Shown: in pieces, positions 38,316 to 49,953 of the stretch | Numbering within the stretch: position 1 is the stretch's first letter | How the letters are laid out: each line of letters starts with the position of its first letter | NCBI RefSeq assembly: GCF_000226095.1 | Contig: NC_016474.1 | Span: 1 to 64,000, forward strand | Reading direction: 5' to 3' | DNA length: 64,000 nucleotides | Source: Thermothelomyces thermophilus ATCC 42464 | Lineage: Eukaryota; Ascomycota; Sordariomycetes; Sordariales; Chaetomiaceae | The notes under the pieces: generated by a model | Database searches by the model: none | Seen by the model: the letters and a program-made list of their open reading frames with translations, nothing else | Told to the model about the DNA's origin: nothing | Position numbers and translations under genes: made by a program

Positions 38316-40075
38316 TTAGTTCCTCTTGGCCCTCCGCGCCCTCTCCATCCTGACCGCCCTGCTTGCCTTGCAGCGGCTCACCTTGGTCAGCCGCCCGTCC
38401 AGGGCAATGTCCACGGGCGATGTAGCCTGGATATGCCGAACCAGGACCTCATCCACGGCGTCCAGGGTCACCAGGTTCTCGAATGGAGTACTGAACATGT
38501 TATCTCCTCCGCCGGCCACAAAGTCCACAGTGACAATCTTGTACTCGGCCGCCTTATCCAACGACTTATCTCCGATGGTAACCGAAACGAGCACATTGTC
38601 GGTGCCGTTAGCAGAAGCCGGGCCGTATTCGATCCGGATGCCGCGTGAAACCTGCAGGAACGATGTGACCGGCTTGCCATTGTCCACGTTCACACCGGAG
38701 ATGATACCTTCGAGGACCTTCCAGAGTAGTTCGCCTGTCACAGTCACCTCAACGACGGAATTGCTAAAGGGGAAGGCCGTCAGGACTTCGCCGCGGGTGA
38801 TTGGCCCGTCGTCGATCGTGGCCCTGACGCCACCGGCATTGACGAGAGCAAAAGCAGGCGCTGTCTCAGAAGTGCTCGCGTTGAGACGGTAAGTGAGCAA
38901 GGCACTGCGCGACCGTTAGAATCTCCCCCTCTCCCCTTGCTCGAATGTATCCGAGACCAACCGGGGGGGGGGGCTCACTCGGAAACAAAATCGCCCAGCA
39001 GGCACTCCTGTTCCTGGCACGTCGTCTGGTCCAAAACAACATTGCTATATCCGATCTCCTCCTTGGCGTACTCCTCAAACGGACCGCGCCACTCGTTAAT
39101 CTGCTCCTGCAGGTCCTTATCCTGGGCCGTCGCGTTGGTGAGGTGGATAGGGGCGCCGTGGTAGGCCAGGATCTTGCCGTCGGCGTCGTACGTCACGTCG
39201 ATATAGCCCAAGTACTCTCCCCAGCGGTACGCGGTGACGATAAACACCTCTTCGCCATCCTTGTTCTCAACGATGGTGGGATACGGGCCGACGGCGCCCT
39301 CGAAATCACCCAGCGGCGTGTGGCTGTGACCGCCCATGATCAGATACAGGCCCGTCGTTTCCTTTGCCAGGCGCTGGTCCTCTTCGTAGCCGATGTGGGT
39401 GATGGCCGCCAGGCGGGTGATGTTGGTTGTTGAGCGGATCAGGTCGACAGTGTTTTGGACCGCGGCGACCGGGTTGTTAAACTTGGTACCCTTGCCGGGG
39501 TTGGAGATGCCCGGCGTCGTGTCGGTCGTGACGCCAATGACGGCAAGGTCGTACTCGGGGAAGATGTGGAAGGGCTTGATGGTGCGGTTGAGGACCTCGT
39601 TGTCCGATTCGATGTTGGCGACGAGGATGGGGAAGGTCAGGTTCTCGAGGAACTCGCCCAGGTAGTCGTCGCCCCGATCAAACTCGTGGTTGCCCAGGGT
39701 CATGGCGTCGAAGCCGATCTGGTTAATGGTTTCGGCGATCTTCTCGCCGCCGTAGAAGTTGAAGAACATGGTACCCTGGAACTCGTCGCCGACGTTGAGG
39801 AGGAGGGAGTCGGGATGCGACGGTCGCGTCTCCTTGAGCACCGTCTTGACACGCGAGTAACCGCCATAGCAACCCGCCTCCGGACGCGTGCAGTCGGTGC
39901 CGGACTTGGAAAACTGGTCCAGGTGCGCGTGTACATCGTTGATGTGATAGAAGGAGATGTTGTAGTTGCCGGCGTCGTCGATAAACCGTTTGTTAAGTCT
40001 CCGGCTCACGAGGTGGTCTTCCCGAACAGCGAGAGCCGTGCCCAGAAGGCAGGCTGTAGCGAGGGAAAATTTCAT
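38316..40075 (-). CDS. Secreted 5'-nucleotidase / metallophosphoesterase (UshA-like)
   Basis: Two exons, 40075-38979 and 38904-38316, with a 74-bp intron (GTGAGC..GCGCAG). Spliced length 561 aa. The ATG at 40075 starts a signal peptide (MKFSLATACLLGTALA); an upstream TTG extension is not used. The metallophosphatase half shows the metal ligands NDVHAH (D47, H49), GDEFQG, GNHEFD, THIGY and GGHSHT. The C-terminal 5'-nucleotidase domain has ALVNAGGVRATIDDGPIT and VDFVAGGGDNM, which bind the nucleoside. It should release phosphate from extracellular nucleotides. The splice restores FVSDALLTYR across the junction. An uninterrupted G-run lies just inside the intron donor. Confidence 0.93.
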
Positions 40076-41114
40076 GACTGTGGGAAGGAGCGGGGATATG
40101 CCGCGCGAGAGAAGGCTTGCAAGGTATGCCCGAAAATCCAACTGTTTGACTTCTCGGGAAGTCGCGGTCGGTCAACGGCGGCTGATGTATGCAGGTGCTG
40201 TGACGATGTCGGCAACTTCCTTAAGCACCTCAATTACAATCACCGCTACTCTGCAGTGTAACGGCAGTCCCGTGTGTGTACCCTCTGAAAAGCTAAGGGG
40301 TATTGACCTGTCTTGGAGCCCGTTCAGAGGCTACAGTCGTACCGGCCAATTCAGTCCCAGATCTTTCTTCTTCTTCTGGCGAAAACCCATCGGACGGGAG
40401 CGACCCTTGGATCTAATAAAACCTTCGCCGCGCGTTCCTGCCTCGGCGCCGGGAACACACAGGTTAAAGTACCTTCCACTTTTGGGGCTTTTCCCACAAT
40501 CGCACTTCAACTGGCCTTCCTTAACAGGGTCGAGCAAGGACGTGGGGCTGATTGCAACAGACCAATCTCCTCGAGCCATCAATGGCTTCCCGAGGATCGA
40601 CTCGTGGGGACCCAGTTTGACCCACGTGCATTCACTAAGCTCAGCAACTGGGTTCGATGAGCATTGAACAACTGGAGACCGTTGGGCCTAGTGTGGGTAT
40701 TAATCCGCTGTTCAATGCAACTATACACTTGTCTCCCACAGGACGCTGATATCGCACACACGTACATACATACTAGTACACTACTACTCCGTATCTGGAC
40801 AACAGAATTAGGTCCATCCGTGCAATTTCGCTACTAGCAGTAGTGCAGATACGGGTTGTTCTCTGTTCTGGTCTATTCTTGTTCTTCTCAGAGCACCACT
40901 CTGTCATGCTCAGTCCCCCCCCTTCTCTCTTACACTATCCCATGTTATCGCTGAATAAGCACCCTTGCCTCCGACATGGAAGTGGCGGGATAACTCTGCG
41001 GAAGAGGCTTGGCCGAAAGGTGCAAACATCTGCCTGATAATCACCTGACTTTCCACACCTTATTATTACCGCTCCCATGCCCCCGGCCGAGTACGGTTCG
41101 TTCTAGTAACCGTT
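40076..41114. other. Intergenic, 1 kb, no gene seen
   Basis: Upstream region of the nucleotidase. A CGTACATACATACTAGTACA element (40761-40780) is followed by ACTCCGTAT. No coding frame with recognisable features is seen. Confidence 0.5.
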
Positions 41115-42420
41115 CTAGTTGTAGTCGCTGTTACAATTCGGCATCATGTCTTCGGCACGCAGCCCCGCCGTGCCGACGTGAAAAGAGAGCCTGAGGATAC
41201 CGTGCTTGCTGTTGTCTGTTGCTGTGTTCAGCTGTGAAAGCTCATAAGGGCTCCGTATAGCCGGTTTTCTGTATTTTCGGGACGGTCCAACTGTGGCGCT
41301 GGTGTCGATCCTATGACACTGCTGCTGCCGGATAGCAGCCCTCCCTGAGCCGCCGCTGAGCACCGAGGCACCAAAGAGTGTTTTAATAAGTGGACAGAGA
41401 CAGGGAATGCAAGCACCAATGAGTACGCAGGTAGCTTCAATTCTGAGATCATCAGAGTGTCAGAATATAAAACAGGACGCAACAGAGATGATCTCTGTGA
41501 GACGCTGACGCTGTCCAAAGCACCACCTGGTCAGCCATCCACGTAAAGTCGGTGGAGTCAACGGCGATTGTTAATAGCGTGTAACACTTGTAAGCCGCAA
41601 CGGCTCCGGCGCTGGCAGCCCCATCAGCCGAGATTCCAAGCAGGTCAGCTTGGAAGGCCAAGGAGACACACCAATATCCAAAACCTGAGTGCAGAGGACA
41701 GGGCCAACTTCTTCCTCCAGCCCATCTGCAGCCGACGCAGCACGATGGTTGGGTACAAGGCAAGATATAGATCAAGGAGGACCTAGGAAACTCCGTGGGC
41801 GACACTGGCGCGCATCGTGATTGAGAAGTCCCAGCACCTCCCCTCCGGCTCGATCCATTGGATTCCGATGGGCCGGCATTGCAGCATGAGCATGGCAATA
41901 ATAATGCCGGCGGAAAATAGAAAGTATAATACCAAAGTGATCAACATTATTGCCTTAAGCAGCTGGGCCGGATCGAGGATCTTGGCCAGTAGCATGATGA
42001 CAGCGAACTTAGGTGCCGCGAACGACGCAATCCCGGTCATGAAAGCGATCCAAAATGTACATACAAGCTGGTCTTTCGGGCATCCTCTTGTGACAACGTC
42101 CCTCTATGCCTGCCGACCCTATACTGAGACGGCTATTCTGACAAGTACGAGGTACAAGATGATCAACAACTGCACAAAAAAATCAGTCCTGATCCGGGTC
42201 GAACTATGAGGACCGCTACATCCGTCGAGAGCGAGGGAAGGACCGACAAGGGAATCAATGACAATGTAGTCCTCTGTTCGAGGCGTTTTCAGGACAGTAG
42301 GCGGCTGTATATCCTTCCGACTACGAACAGAACGGCAAGACCCGTCATCGCTCCCGTCACGTCAAGTAGTAGCGGCGCCTGGCTTTCTTGCGCCTAGCCG
42401 GGGTAAGGCTCTTCGATGCC
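41115..42420 (-). pseudogene. Decayed SAT4/rhodopsin-type integral membrane protein (Pth11-like)
   Basis: The minus strand holds recognisable membrane segments of the fungal SAT4/rhodopsin-domain family: MTGIASFAAPKFAVIMLLAK, LYFLFSAGIIIAMLMLQCRP, DLYLALYPTIVLRRLQMGW, STDFTW and ATCVLIGACIPCLCPLIK. Two introns in the C-terminal half still look normal: 41614-41684 (branch CTGAC) and 41443-41509, which restore SALSAGAVAAYK and WTAIEATC. An in-frame TAG at 41783-41785 lies just before the DLYLALYP segment. The N-terminal third (about 42100-42420) is broken by frame changes and stops. Intact relatives are seven-helix proteins, some acting as cell-surface receptors. The gene is next to the pogo transposon and appears to be decaying. 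Confidence 0.7.
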
Positions 42421-42880
42421 CAAGGTTATTGACAGGAGATTAAGGTGGTGTGGCGCGTAGTCATACGAGTATAATAATTATCCCAAGACGGTGTTGCATT
42501 CCCAAACCATCCATGGCTTGTATGTCGTCAGGTGTTATCAAAAATGATGGCTTGACGGTTCAATTTTCTGTAATTGGTTACTACGCTGCCAAGTCGCTGT
42601 ACGTAATAGGATTGAAGCATGTTTGTCGAACTCGGTCGAGAATCGATACAAGGACTCGACAATCCAGACGGGCAGCCATGATGATCCCAAGGGACATTTG
42701 CAACCGGTGTTCTCGCCGACATTTTATCGAAGTCTTGGAGTTGTTGTTCATATGCGTTCCACGGCTAATACTAGGATTCCAACAGGGAGTTTGACCAGAT
42801 TCAGTTACAAAGTCATCAAGAAAGCGGCTCATGATTGGGGCCACATGCAGTGTAATTATGTTTGTATGTACTGTACACTA
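42421..42880. other. Intergenic flank of the pogo element
   Basis: No gene is seen. GTATGTACTGTACAC at 42864-42878 ends one base from the TA that flanks the transposon. TAATTA occurs near 42475 and 42854. Confidence 0.5.
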
Positions 42881-42940
42881 ACGTCAATCATACCCATGTC
42901 GGTCACATACCAAATTCGGCCACCAAATCTCCACCAAATT
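42881..42940 (+). repeat. Left terminal inverted repeat of the pogo element
   Basis: About 60 bp, matching the inverted right end with only a few transitions in the first 57 bp. The first base is A, directly after the TA target duplicate. Confidence 0.9.
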
Positions 42941-44687
42941 CAGGGGTAATATACAGCTTACAACACCAACAAGGACACAGTCAATTGAAGCTATTCGCAA
43001 GCCAACACTCCTAGAGTTAGTCAAATATAGAGTAGTCTACAGGCATCTCCTTCTATACTAGCTTTGCAAAGCCTACCTTCCCCTGTAATGCCGTACGCCG
43101 TGCCTTTTGCCGCTGTTCTTCCTCCTCCTTTATAGCTCTCTCATCTATCTTTTCCTAGATAGCTATAATAGTAAGTATACGTGCCTTGTTAAAGTGCTTC
43201 TTGGTAGTCTTTTTCCGACTATTAGTCCTCCTCTTGATAAGCTCCTAGTTTAGAAGATAGAGTATGAGATTATTTGCTTACAAGGTTAGAAAGTCTTATT
43301 TTAGATAGGTAATTGCCTTCTTTAATAGGCTGTTATAAACTCTAGATAGTTCCTCTATAAGGTTATTAAACTGAAAGAGTATCTTCTTACTATTAGAATA
43401 GAAAAATGCCTCCTTTTCTAGTATATCTATATTAGACTTATAGAGGTTAAGAACCTTTACTAGGTCAAATGGAATTAGCCTAGCCCTTTTCTATATGTTA
43501 GTAATATTCTTTGGTATTGTTTTATATATCTAGGAGTAGATGTTGAAAAACTAGTGATTATTAATTTAAATTATATTAAAGAGAGCGGTTTCCATAATAA
43601 GTTAGCGATATCGCTATATTAGAGGGCTAAAGATACTAATGTCTAGGGGTTATAGTATATAGGTTAAGTATAATAGCAAGTAGAAGGGAATAATATTATA
43701 GGAGGTATAGAATTTAACAAACTATGGTAATATATAACTTATATAGCTATCTAGAAGAAGAAGATAGTTCCGACTAACTATTTAAGGTACTATATACTAT
43801 TTAAAGCACCTAATCCATTCTACTATAATATTATAATTAATCTAGCCATTTAAACTGACTTAAATAATAATATATGGGTTAAGGTCTTAAGGAATCTATA
43901 ACTCTTAAATTTAAGTACCTTTAAAGATTATAAATAAAGGTAAAATATAATTATTAGTATTAATATACTTAATGATTAAGACCTATTTATAGTTACCAGG
44001 CTAAATAGAGGTTAGCTTCTATACCTTTATATAAGGTATAATAACCATCAAAGTATCCCTAATACCCTTTATATAGCTCTTTTTATCTATATTATAGATA
44101 TTATCATTAGTAATATCATATATAAGCTAGGTAGTCTAGAAGAGTTTAAACTACTACTCTAAAGTCTAATAATCAAGGGTATCTTTCCGGGACTAATCTA
44201 ATATACAAGAGCGTCACATCCGAACCTCTAGATAGCATACAAGGAAGTTAAAATACCAGTACTTTCTAAGAGGTTTTATATCCTCCTTCGCAAGGAGGAG
44301 TTAGCTAGCCAGATTCTTAATAGCCGAGATGGACATTAGCTAGCCCTAGGCATCAAGTTAGTAGATAGCTCGAATAAAGGAAGCTTCTTCTACGTTCGAT
44401 AGGCGTTATTATAGCTCTCTAGAAGCTCGAATACTCTTATACCGACCAGAAAGACGGTCTATAAGCGTTGATCAGGGGACTCTAAAGAGGATAGCAGCTT
44501 ATCGAATACTAGGGACATCTTTCTGTTCGAGCGCTAGGATTGCGGCTTGGATACGGCCTTCCTGATCAAGATTTGAGTTAGCCATCGTCAGAAAGGTAGA
44601 GTAGACTTCGAATATTGTAAGAAAAGAGGAATTTGTGGTAAACTGGCTTGCGATGTTGGTATCTTGGTGGTGTACGTTTAGGGGCTT

Positions 44688-44747
44688 AAATTGGTGGAGA
44701 TTTGGTGGCCGAATTTGGTATGTGACCGATATAGGTATGATTGACGT
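44688..44747 (-). repeat. Right terminal inverted repeat of the pogo element
   Basis: Inverted partner of 42881-42940, ending ATTGACGT before the TA target duplicate. Its transitions relative to the left copy (C to T, G to A) are of RIP type. Confidence 0.9.
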
Positions 44748-45236
44748 TACTTTGGGCACAGCATAATTCGGACCGCATGGGCATGCCCATGAACCCCGCC
44801 GCCTTACTGAGCCTGGTATGGTAGCTAGGCAACAAGCTGAAGTTTCTTGGCGCTTATCGTGACTGGGCGAAACGAAGTTCGAAGATGCCCTGTTTGCGCG
44901 AGCCACGCTTGCTGATTACGGATGGAACAGCGCTAGTGCTCCGTAGCACGCACGCTATTTTCGGTTTTGGCGCACTTAACTGCGAGGATGCCCGGGGTTC
45001 TGAGTAGATCGGACGCCTCTACGAAGTACTCCGTAGTGTATGACCTCTCGACCTGTGTGGCTTGGGCTACGTGGACAGTCTGGTGTGATCTTCGTCTTCC
45101 CAACACGAGGGTGCAGCTTCCAGATTTGATTCAAGCGCCTCCGCTAGGATGCACCAGGGATAAGAATTCCACCGCCGGCTTGTGATGCAGCACAACGGTT
45201 GTTCTCGACTAAAGTTTGACGAGTTGCTCGTTCATT
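44748..45236. promoter_or_regulatory. Upstream region of the P450 gene
   Basis: 489 bp between the transposon and the P450. A GTGCTCCGTAGCAC palindrome-like motif sits at about 44936-44949 and TACTCCGTAG at 45027-45036. No TGTGCTCA copper-type site is seen here. Confidence 0.4.
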
Positions 45237-47022
45237 ATGTTCCTTCCACAACCGGAGATGGCTTGTACCGCCCGAGGCGAAATGTTGGTCCTCGTCGCCG
45301 AGTTGTTTCTCCTTGCAGCCTTGCTTATTATCTGCCTCGCTTACTTCGTTTTCCTCATGCCGCCAAGATACCCAACCAACATCCCAGCTGTTCCTTTTTG
45401 GGTGGCTCTCATACCCTTCTTCAAAGACGTCGACCAATCAGATATCTTCCGCAAGTACATCGAGAGACCGCTCAGGACTCATGGTGCCGTAAAGCTGTTC
45501 TTCGGAGCCCAGTGGAACATCTTAGTGCACAAGCCATCATACCTCGCCGCCATCTTCAGAGACGAGGACATTTACCAAAAGAGCGGCAATCAGAAAAAGA
45601 TTCCTCACAGTGTCCTCGCGCACCTCCTTGGTGACAACATAATATCCAGCCACGGAGAGAGGTGGAGAAACTACCGGTCCGTGGTGAAGCCCGGGCTGCA
45701 GAGAGACTTCGAGGCCAGAGCAATTGCCCGCAACGCCGAGCACCTTTGCGGCTTATTGAGAGATGCCCAAGTCCGCGCAGGAAACGGGGGTGTGCCCGTC
45801 CAGGAGCTACTGCAGCGGTACTCGGTGGCCAACTGTTCCGAGGTGGTACTGCAAATCAAGCTCGATGTAAGTCAAGATATTATGTGAAACGTGTTGGAGG
45901 CATTGACGTCCGTTAATACTTACGTCTGGTGAGGCCCTGACTTCTGCCAACGCGCCCATCAACTTTCTGCAGACCGAGGTGAAGCGGGAGATTTTCAAGC
46001 CCGTCTTCATGAACTTCCCTGTTCTTGACCGGTTTCCGTTCCCAAGCCGCACAAGAGCCCGCCGAACCGTTGACAGGTTCAAGCACGAGCTCAGACGTGC
46101 GATTGTCGAGAGCCACGCGAAAGACGCCATTTTCGCTTCGGCAGCGTCTTCTGACGGCCTAGGCCGGCGGATGTTGGACGCCAGAGAGTCCGGACTGTGG
46201 GACGAAAAGCAGCTGTTGGATAACCTAACAGTTGCGTTCGTGGCAGGTCAAGAAAACCCACAGCTCTGCATGATATCCACACTATACCTCATGGCTAAGC
46301 ACCCCGTAAGCCCCCGCGGCGGGCTCCCCTAAAAGTGACCAAGAGTCTCATATCAGCAATAGCTGACGGCTGCACAGGAATCCCAAGCTAAGCTCTATGC
46401 CGAGGCTCAGAGTAAGGGGTTGATGGAGCGCACAAACCCGGACCCGGACCCGGACCCGGAAATCCTGCAGGACATGCCGTACCTGACTTCGCTGATATAC
46501 GAGAGCCTGCGGCTCTTTCCACCGATTGGTCAGCTAGTCAATCGGAAGGCAAGCAAGGATATCCTACTGGGCGATGACATTGTCATACCCAAGGGGACCT
46601 ATCTAGGTTACAACTGCTACTCGACCAACCGGGACCCTGCTGTCTGGGGCCCGAGAGCTGACGAGTTCGACCCGGCTCGGTGGGGAGACTCGCCATTGGC
46701 CATCCGGAAGCAGTATCGGCTGCGGAAAGCCAGAGCAGAGTTCATCAGTTTCCACGGCGGACGCCGCGCCTGCCTGGGGGAGAAGTTTGCCATGCTGGAG
46801 ATGAGGGTCACTCTAGTCACTCTCGTGCGGGAGTTTCGCTGGAGGCTGGACCCAGCTTGGGTGGATAGAAAGACGCCCGTAAGTCATCAGCCTGACCTGT
46901 TTTGGGCCATTCTGGACGAGCCGGGGCTCTCTATTAATCGAGGTGGATATTAATAGGCTGGACCTCTCTACCCTCGTACGCTAAAGCTCGTATTCCTCGA
47001 CAGGAAAAAGGATCCTTGCTAA
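45237..47022 (+). CDS. Cytochrome P450, DIT2/CYP56-like
   Basis: Four exons: 45237-45866, 45934-46305, 46378-46878, 46957-47022, total 522 aa. The first ATG is taken; ATGs at 45258 and 45279 are alternatives. An N-terminal membrane anchor (LVLVAELFLLAALLIICLAYFVF) and a proline-rich hinge place it on the ER. The I-helix oxygen-binding motif is VAFVAGQENPQL, ExxR is E376-SLR, and the heme loop is FHGGRRACLG with ligand C466. The short last exon gives the usual C-terminal tail (AGPLYPRTLKLVFLD) and would be lost if the fourth exon were overlooked. A GGACCC repeat encodes DPDPDPD at 356-362. The AGQENPQL motif and the isocyanide synthase gene next door suggest the DIT2 group, which oxidises the tyrosine-derived product of DIT1 in yeast. 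That role is inferred. Confidence 0.88.
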
Positions 47023-48645
47023 ACTAATTAAGGTAATTAGACATGCTGGTTGTCAAAGCTTACTTGGTAGGTTGCCCAGCGGGTCGAACAACGTGGCACA
47101 CGCAATCGCCAGTTTTAACTAACCTTAACACTGTCTTGTTTCATCAGTACAGAAAAGTTTGAACTGCTTCTGGGTGGCTTTGACAATGATGCCTGATGTG
47201 TTTGTAGTCAAATATTTCTCGACGTTGTTGCTCATCTTCCTGCGCTAAATTGAAATGCTCAATTAACGAACCGAGGCCACCAAGAGTCTTTCTCTGAATC
47301 ACACTATTAGTGAATGTCTATCCGCCGCAATAGGTAATGATGTGTATCAGCGATACTGGCTCATTAGTAGTCCCTCCCTGACATTTAAGTAATTATTGTT
47401 GAAGATTCGTCGATGACATGGATAGGACTAATTATTAATCTGCTTTGTAGCGTTCATGATATTGGATCGGATATCGTGCCGAAGAAAGATCGGATATGTC
47501 CGAATAGTAACACAGATCGTGGCATGTCGAGCTTGCTTGGATCCTTCTGGAAACGGAACCCGCCGTTGATCACAGTTCAGGAGTGTTGGTCGTTACCCCT
47601 CCTCGGGGTTGTGGTCGTTTTAATGAGCTGCTGTACAGTCACCCTCCAACTGCCAAGCTGGGTCGAGAGAAGGAACGCCAAGGCTTGATCAAAAAGACAG
47701 CGGTAAGGAAAGTAGGGGCACTACAAGTAGACGCCGAGCGTTGAATGTACTGTATATACATATGTACAGACATACAAACATACTCGAATCGCCAATCCCC
47801 GGACCCCGCCCGCCGGGACATAAATAGACTGGCTCCACTCAGAATAGAGTGGCACTTGTCACAAGGGACCCGGCACTGGCCGAGCCTTTCTCAAACCGAC
47901 CAGGGTTTGAGCGAATGTTATATGCATCGTGCCTTCCAGGGCTTGATCACGAGCAAATGATGCAGGATTTGTAGCAACCGTTCTCGGCTCTGCTCGAATC
48001 AGCCCGACCCATCCTCAGCCAGGGCGAACAAGGCTCATTTCTGCTTCGTTTTCTCAAGTGGCTGTGCATTCAGATGCTATACATCCATTGCACCGTCAGG
48101 GGCCAAGGACCGTTTCCGTTGTGCCAATCGAACTTGAGGGTAAAAGGCACCTTGATAAGCAAGGAAGCTGCTGGAGGCAGGCAGAATGCGACATTCTGGC
48201 ACCGGATTTAGCCCGCTAATATCTCGAGCACGGTGTATTGGTTCCGAGAGAGTCCAAGTTTCCTCTAAGAGAATCCTTCCCGGCGAGTGCCTTGCCGGCG
48301 CCCAGTACCTCACCGATCCCTTCGTCCAGACACAAGCCGGCCCCGGAAAATTAGGCGTTTTGCACGCCGTTTGCCGGATTCCGATCGACTGTTCTCTGCG
48401 CCATTGTTGAGCAACAAGACGTGTAATCGTCTCATCTAAAGGCCTCCGCCAGTTCACATGCCAAATCACCCAGCGTCTTAATTATTTTGGATATTAATAC
48501 CTCTCTCTTCGTACTACCTATTCGGCTCCATAACCATACATCCGTTGGCCTCTCTTCTCATTTTCTCTGTTCATCTCTTGTCCAGACTGGCCTTGCGGCA
48601 GTCGCTTTTATTCGTCGTTCAGGGTACCGTACCTAGTTACGAACC
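47023..48645. promoter_or_regulatory. Intergenic between P450 and isocyanide synthase
   Basis: 1.6 kb with no convincing gene. It contains two TAATTA near 47027, others near 47391, 47429 and 48479, and a TGTACTGTATATACATATG-type element at 47746-47783 of the dispersed TATGTAC family. The segment directly upstream of the synthase is CT-rich (about 48490-48620). Confidence 0.45.
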
Positions 48646-49905
48646 ATGGACTTCTCAAACGAAGGCCAATCATTCTACCACCGTCTGCAAGGCGCCTTCG
48701 TCACGGATGGAAATGGGAGGCTCATTCACTGCACTGGGCCTCAACGGCAACGGGCCCCGGATAACCGGGGTTTGATCCAATCGGGGTCCCAGTCCCTTGG
48801 AGACTCCGGCGACGTTAGGATCTACCAGGACTGCGATGCCCGCCAACACAGGACTGTCGTCCTTGTCAACAGCGCGCGCTCCGATCACGAGGACATCGCT
48901 TTAGACAAGTTTTTTGTGCAGTTGGTTCTCCATCAAGCTGATTTCAGCGTACGTTCTCGGCCTCTGAAAACGGCAAAGAACGACCCGAGAGCCGAGCAGA
49001 TCGTGGATCTCTTTGACAGCTATCTCAGATACCAGGGTAAGGACGACAAATGGACGGACGGAGGGCGAACGTATTTTACAGAGCGTGTCCGTCACTTTAC
49101 CGCACAAGAGCGCCCCATCGAGTTCTGCCTGCCTGCGTTTCCCTGCAAGTCGTCCAACAGGGACAAGGTTACGGGGCCCGACCCCGACCGGGGAGAGGAG
49201 CTCGCTCTCGAGAGGCTCCACGATTTCGTCGAGGCCGTCGAGCGAATGTACGGGCCCGGTGCCAAGCTGTGGATCATCAGCGACGGCCATGTCTTCAGCG
49301 ATTGCATCGGCGTTGACGATGCCGATGTGGACGCGTACGGCGAGAAGCTGAAGCAGATGAACCACTCCATCGGCGTCCGCAGGGGCAACACGAACCGCGT
49401 CGGCTTCAAGTCCCTCGTGGACCTGTTCCGACTTTCAACTTCGGCGGTTGTTGGCGGCCTCCCGGCTTTGGCCCAGCGGCTGAGCCTTCTTCCGACCATC
49501 GACCATCATGTCAGCACCAAATTGACCGAGGAGGCCGAGCTATGCCGGCGCATTCTGATGGCCGGCTGCGGCCCACGGAGATCGGCCGTCCGTGCAAAGA
49601 TTGACTCCAAGGACCCGGCCATCACCGCGCTCTACCGGGGCTTCTCGCGATTTATGCTGGAGGACCTAGAGCATCACCCCCACACCCGGAACCTAACCAG
49701 GTCGCAGCAGAAGAAGCTGTCGGCCAAGGTTGCTTTTGAAATGATCTTGGTGCGTAATCTACCCCTTTTGATGTCTTCGCTTAAATATTGTGAAGTAATC
49801 ACCGTATCGGGCTGTTGCTGACGCAGAAACAGCGCAACCAAGCATACTCCAACCTGGTCGAGATGCTCTTTCCGAACCACGTCCGCCTGTCCATCCATGC
49901 GCAAG

Positions 49906-49953
<48 letters not shown>

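Larger units (their letters stand above)
42881..44747 (-). mobile_element. pogo-family (Fot1/Pot2-like) DNA transposon, RIP-degraded
   Basis: The 1867-bp element has terminal inverted repeats of about 60 bp (42881-42940 and 44688-44747) beginning ACGTCAATCATACCCATGTC, flanked on both sides by TA (42879-42880 and 44748-44749), the target duplication of the Tc1/mariner superfamily. Size and ends match fungal pogo elements. The transposase lies on the minus strand, starting near 44585 with MANSNLDQEGRIQAAILALE and KDVPSIR, the N-terminal helix-turn-helix region. Further degraded blocks include VPxSTLIDRLSGRYKS and a PGN..Q...IKCINANNYILP segment of the DDE domain. The body has many TpA-creating stops and frame losses, so it cannot make transposase. 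The two repeats differ mainly by C/T and G/A changes, as expected from RIP. Confidence 0.9.

Noticed and set aside
41443-41684. Apparent frameshifts in the C-terminal half of the SAT4-type gene
   Set aside because: They are explained by two normal introns; only the TAG at 41783 and the N-terminal damage remain as true breaks.
48077-48469. 130-codon minus-strand frame between P450 and isocyanide synthase
   Set aside because: Composition and lack of motifs suggest a chance frame in the synthase upstream region.
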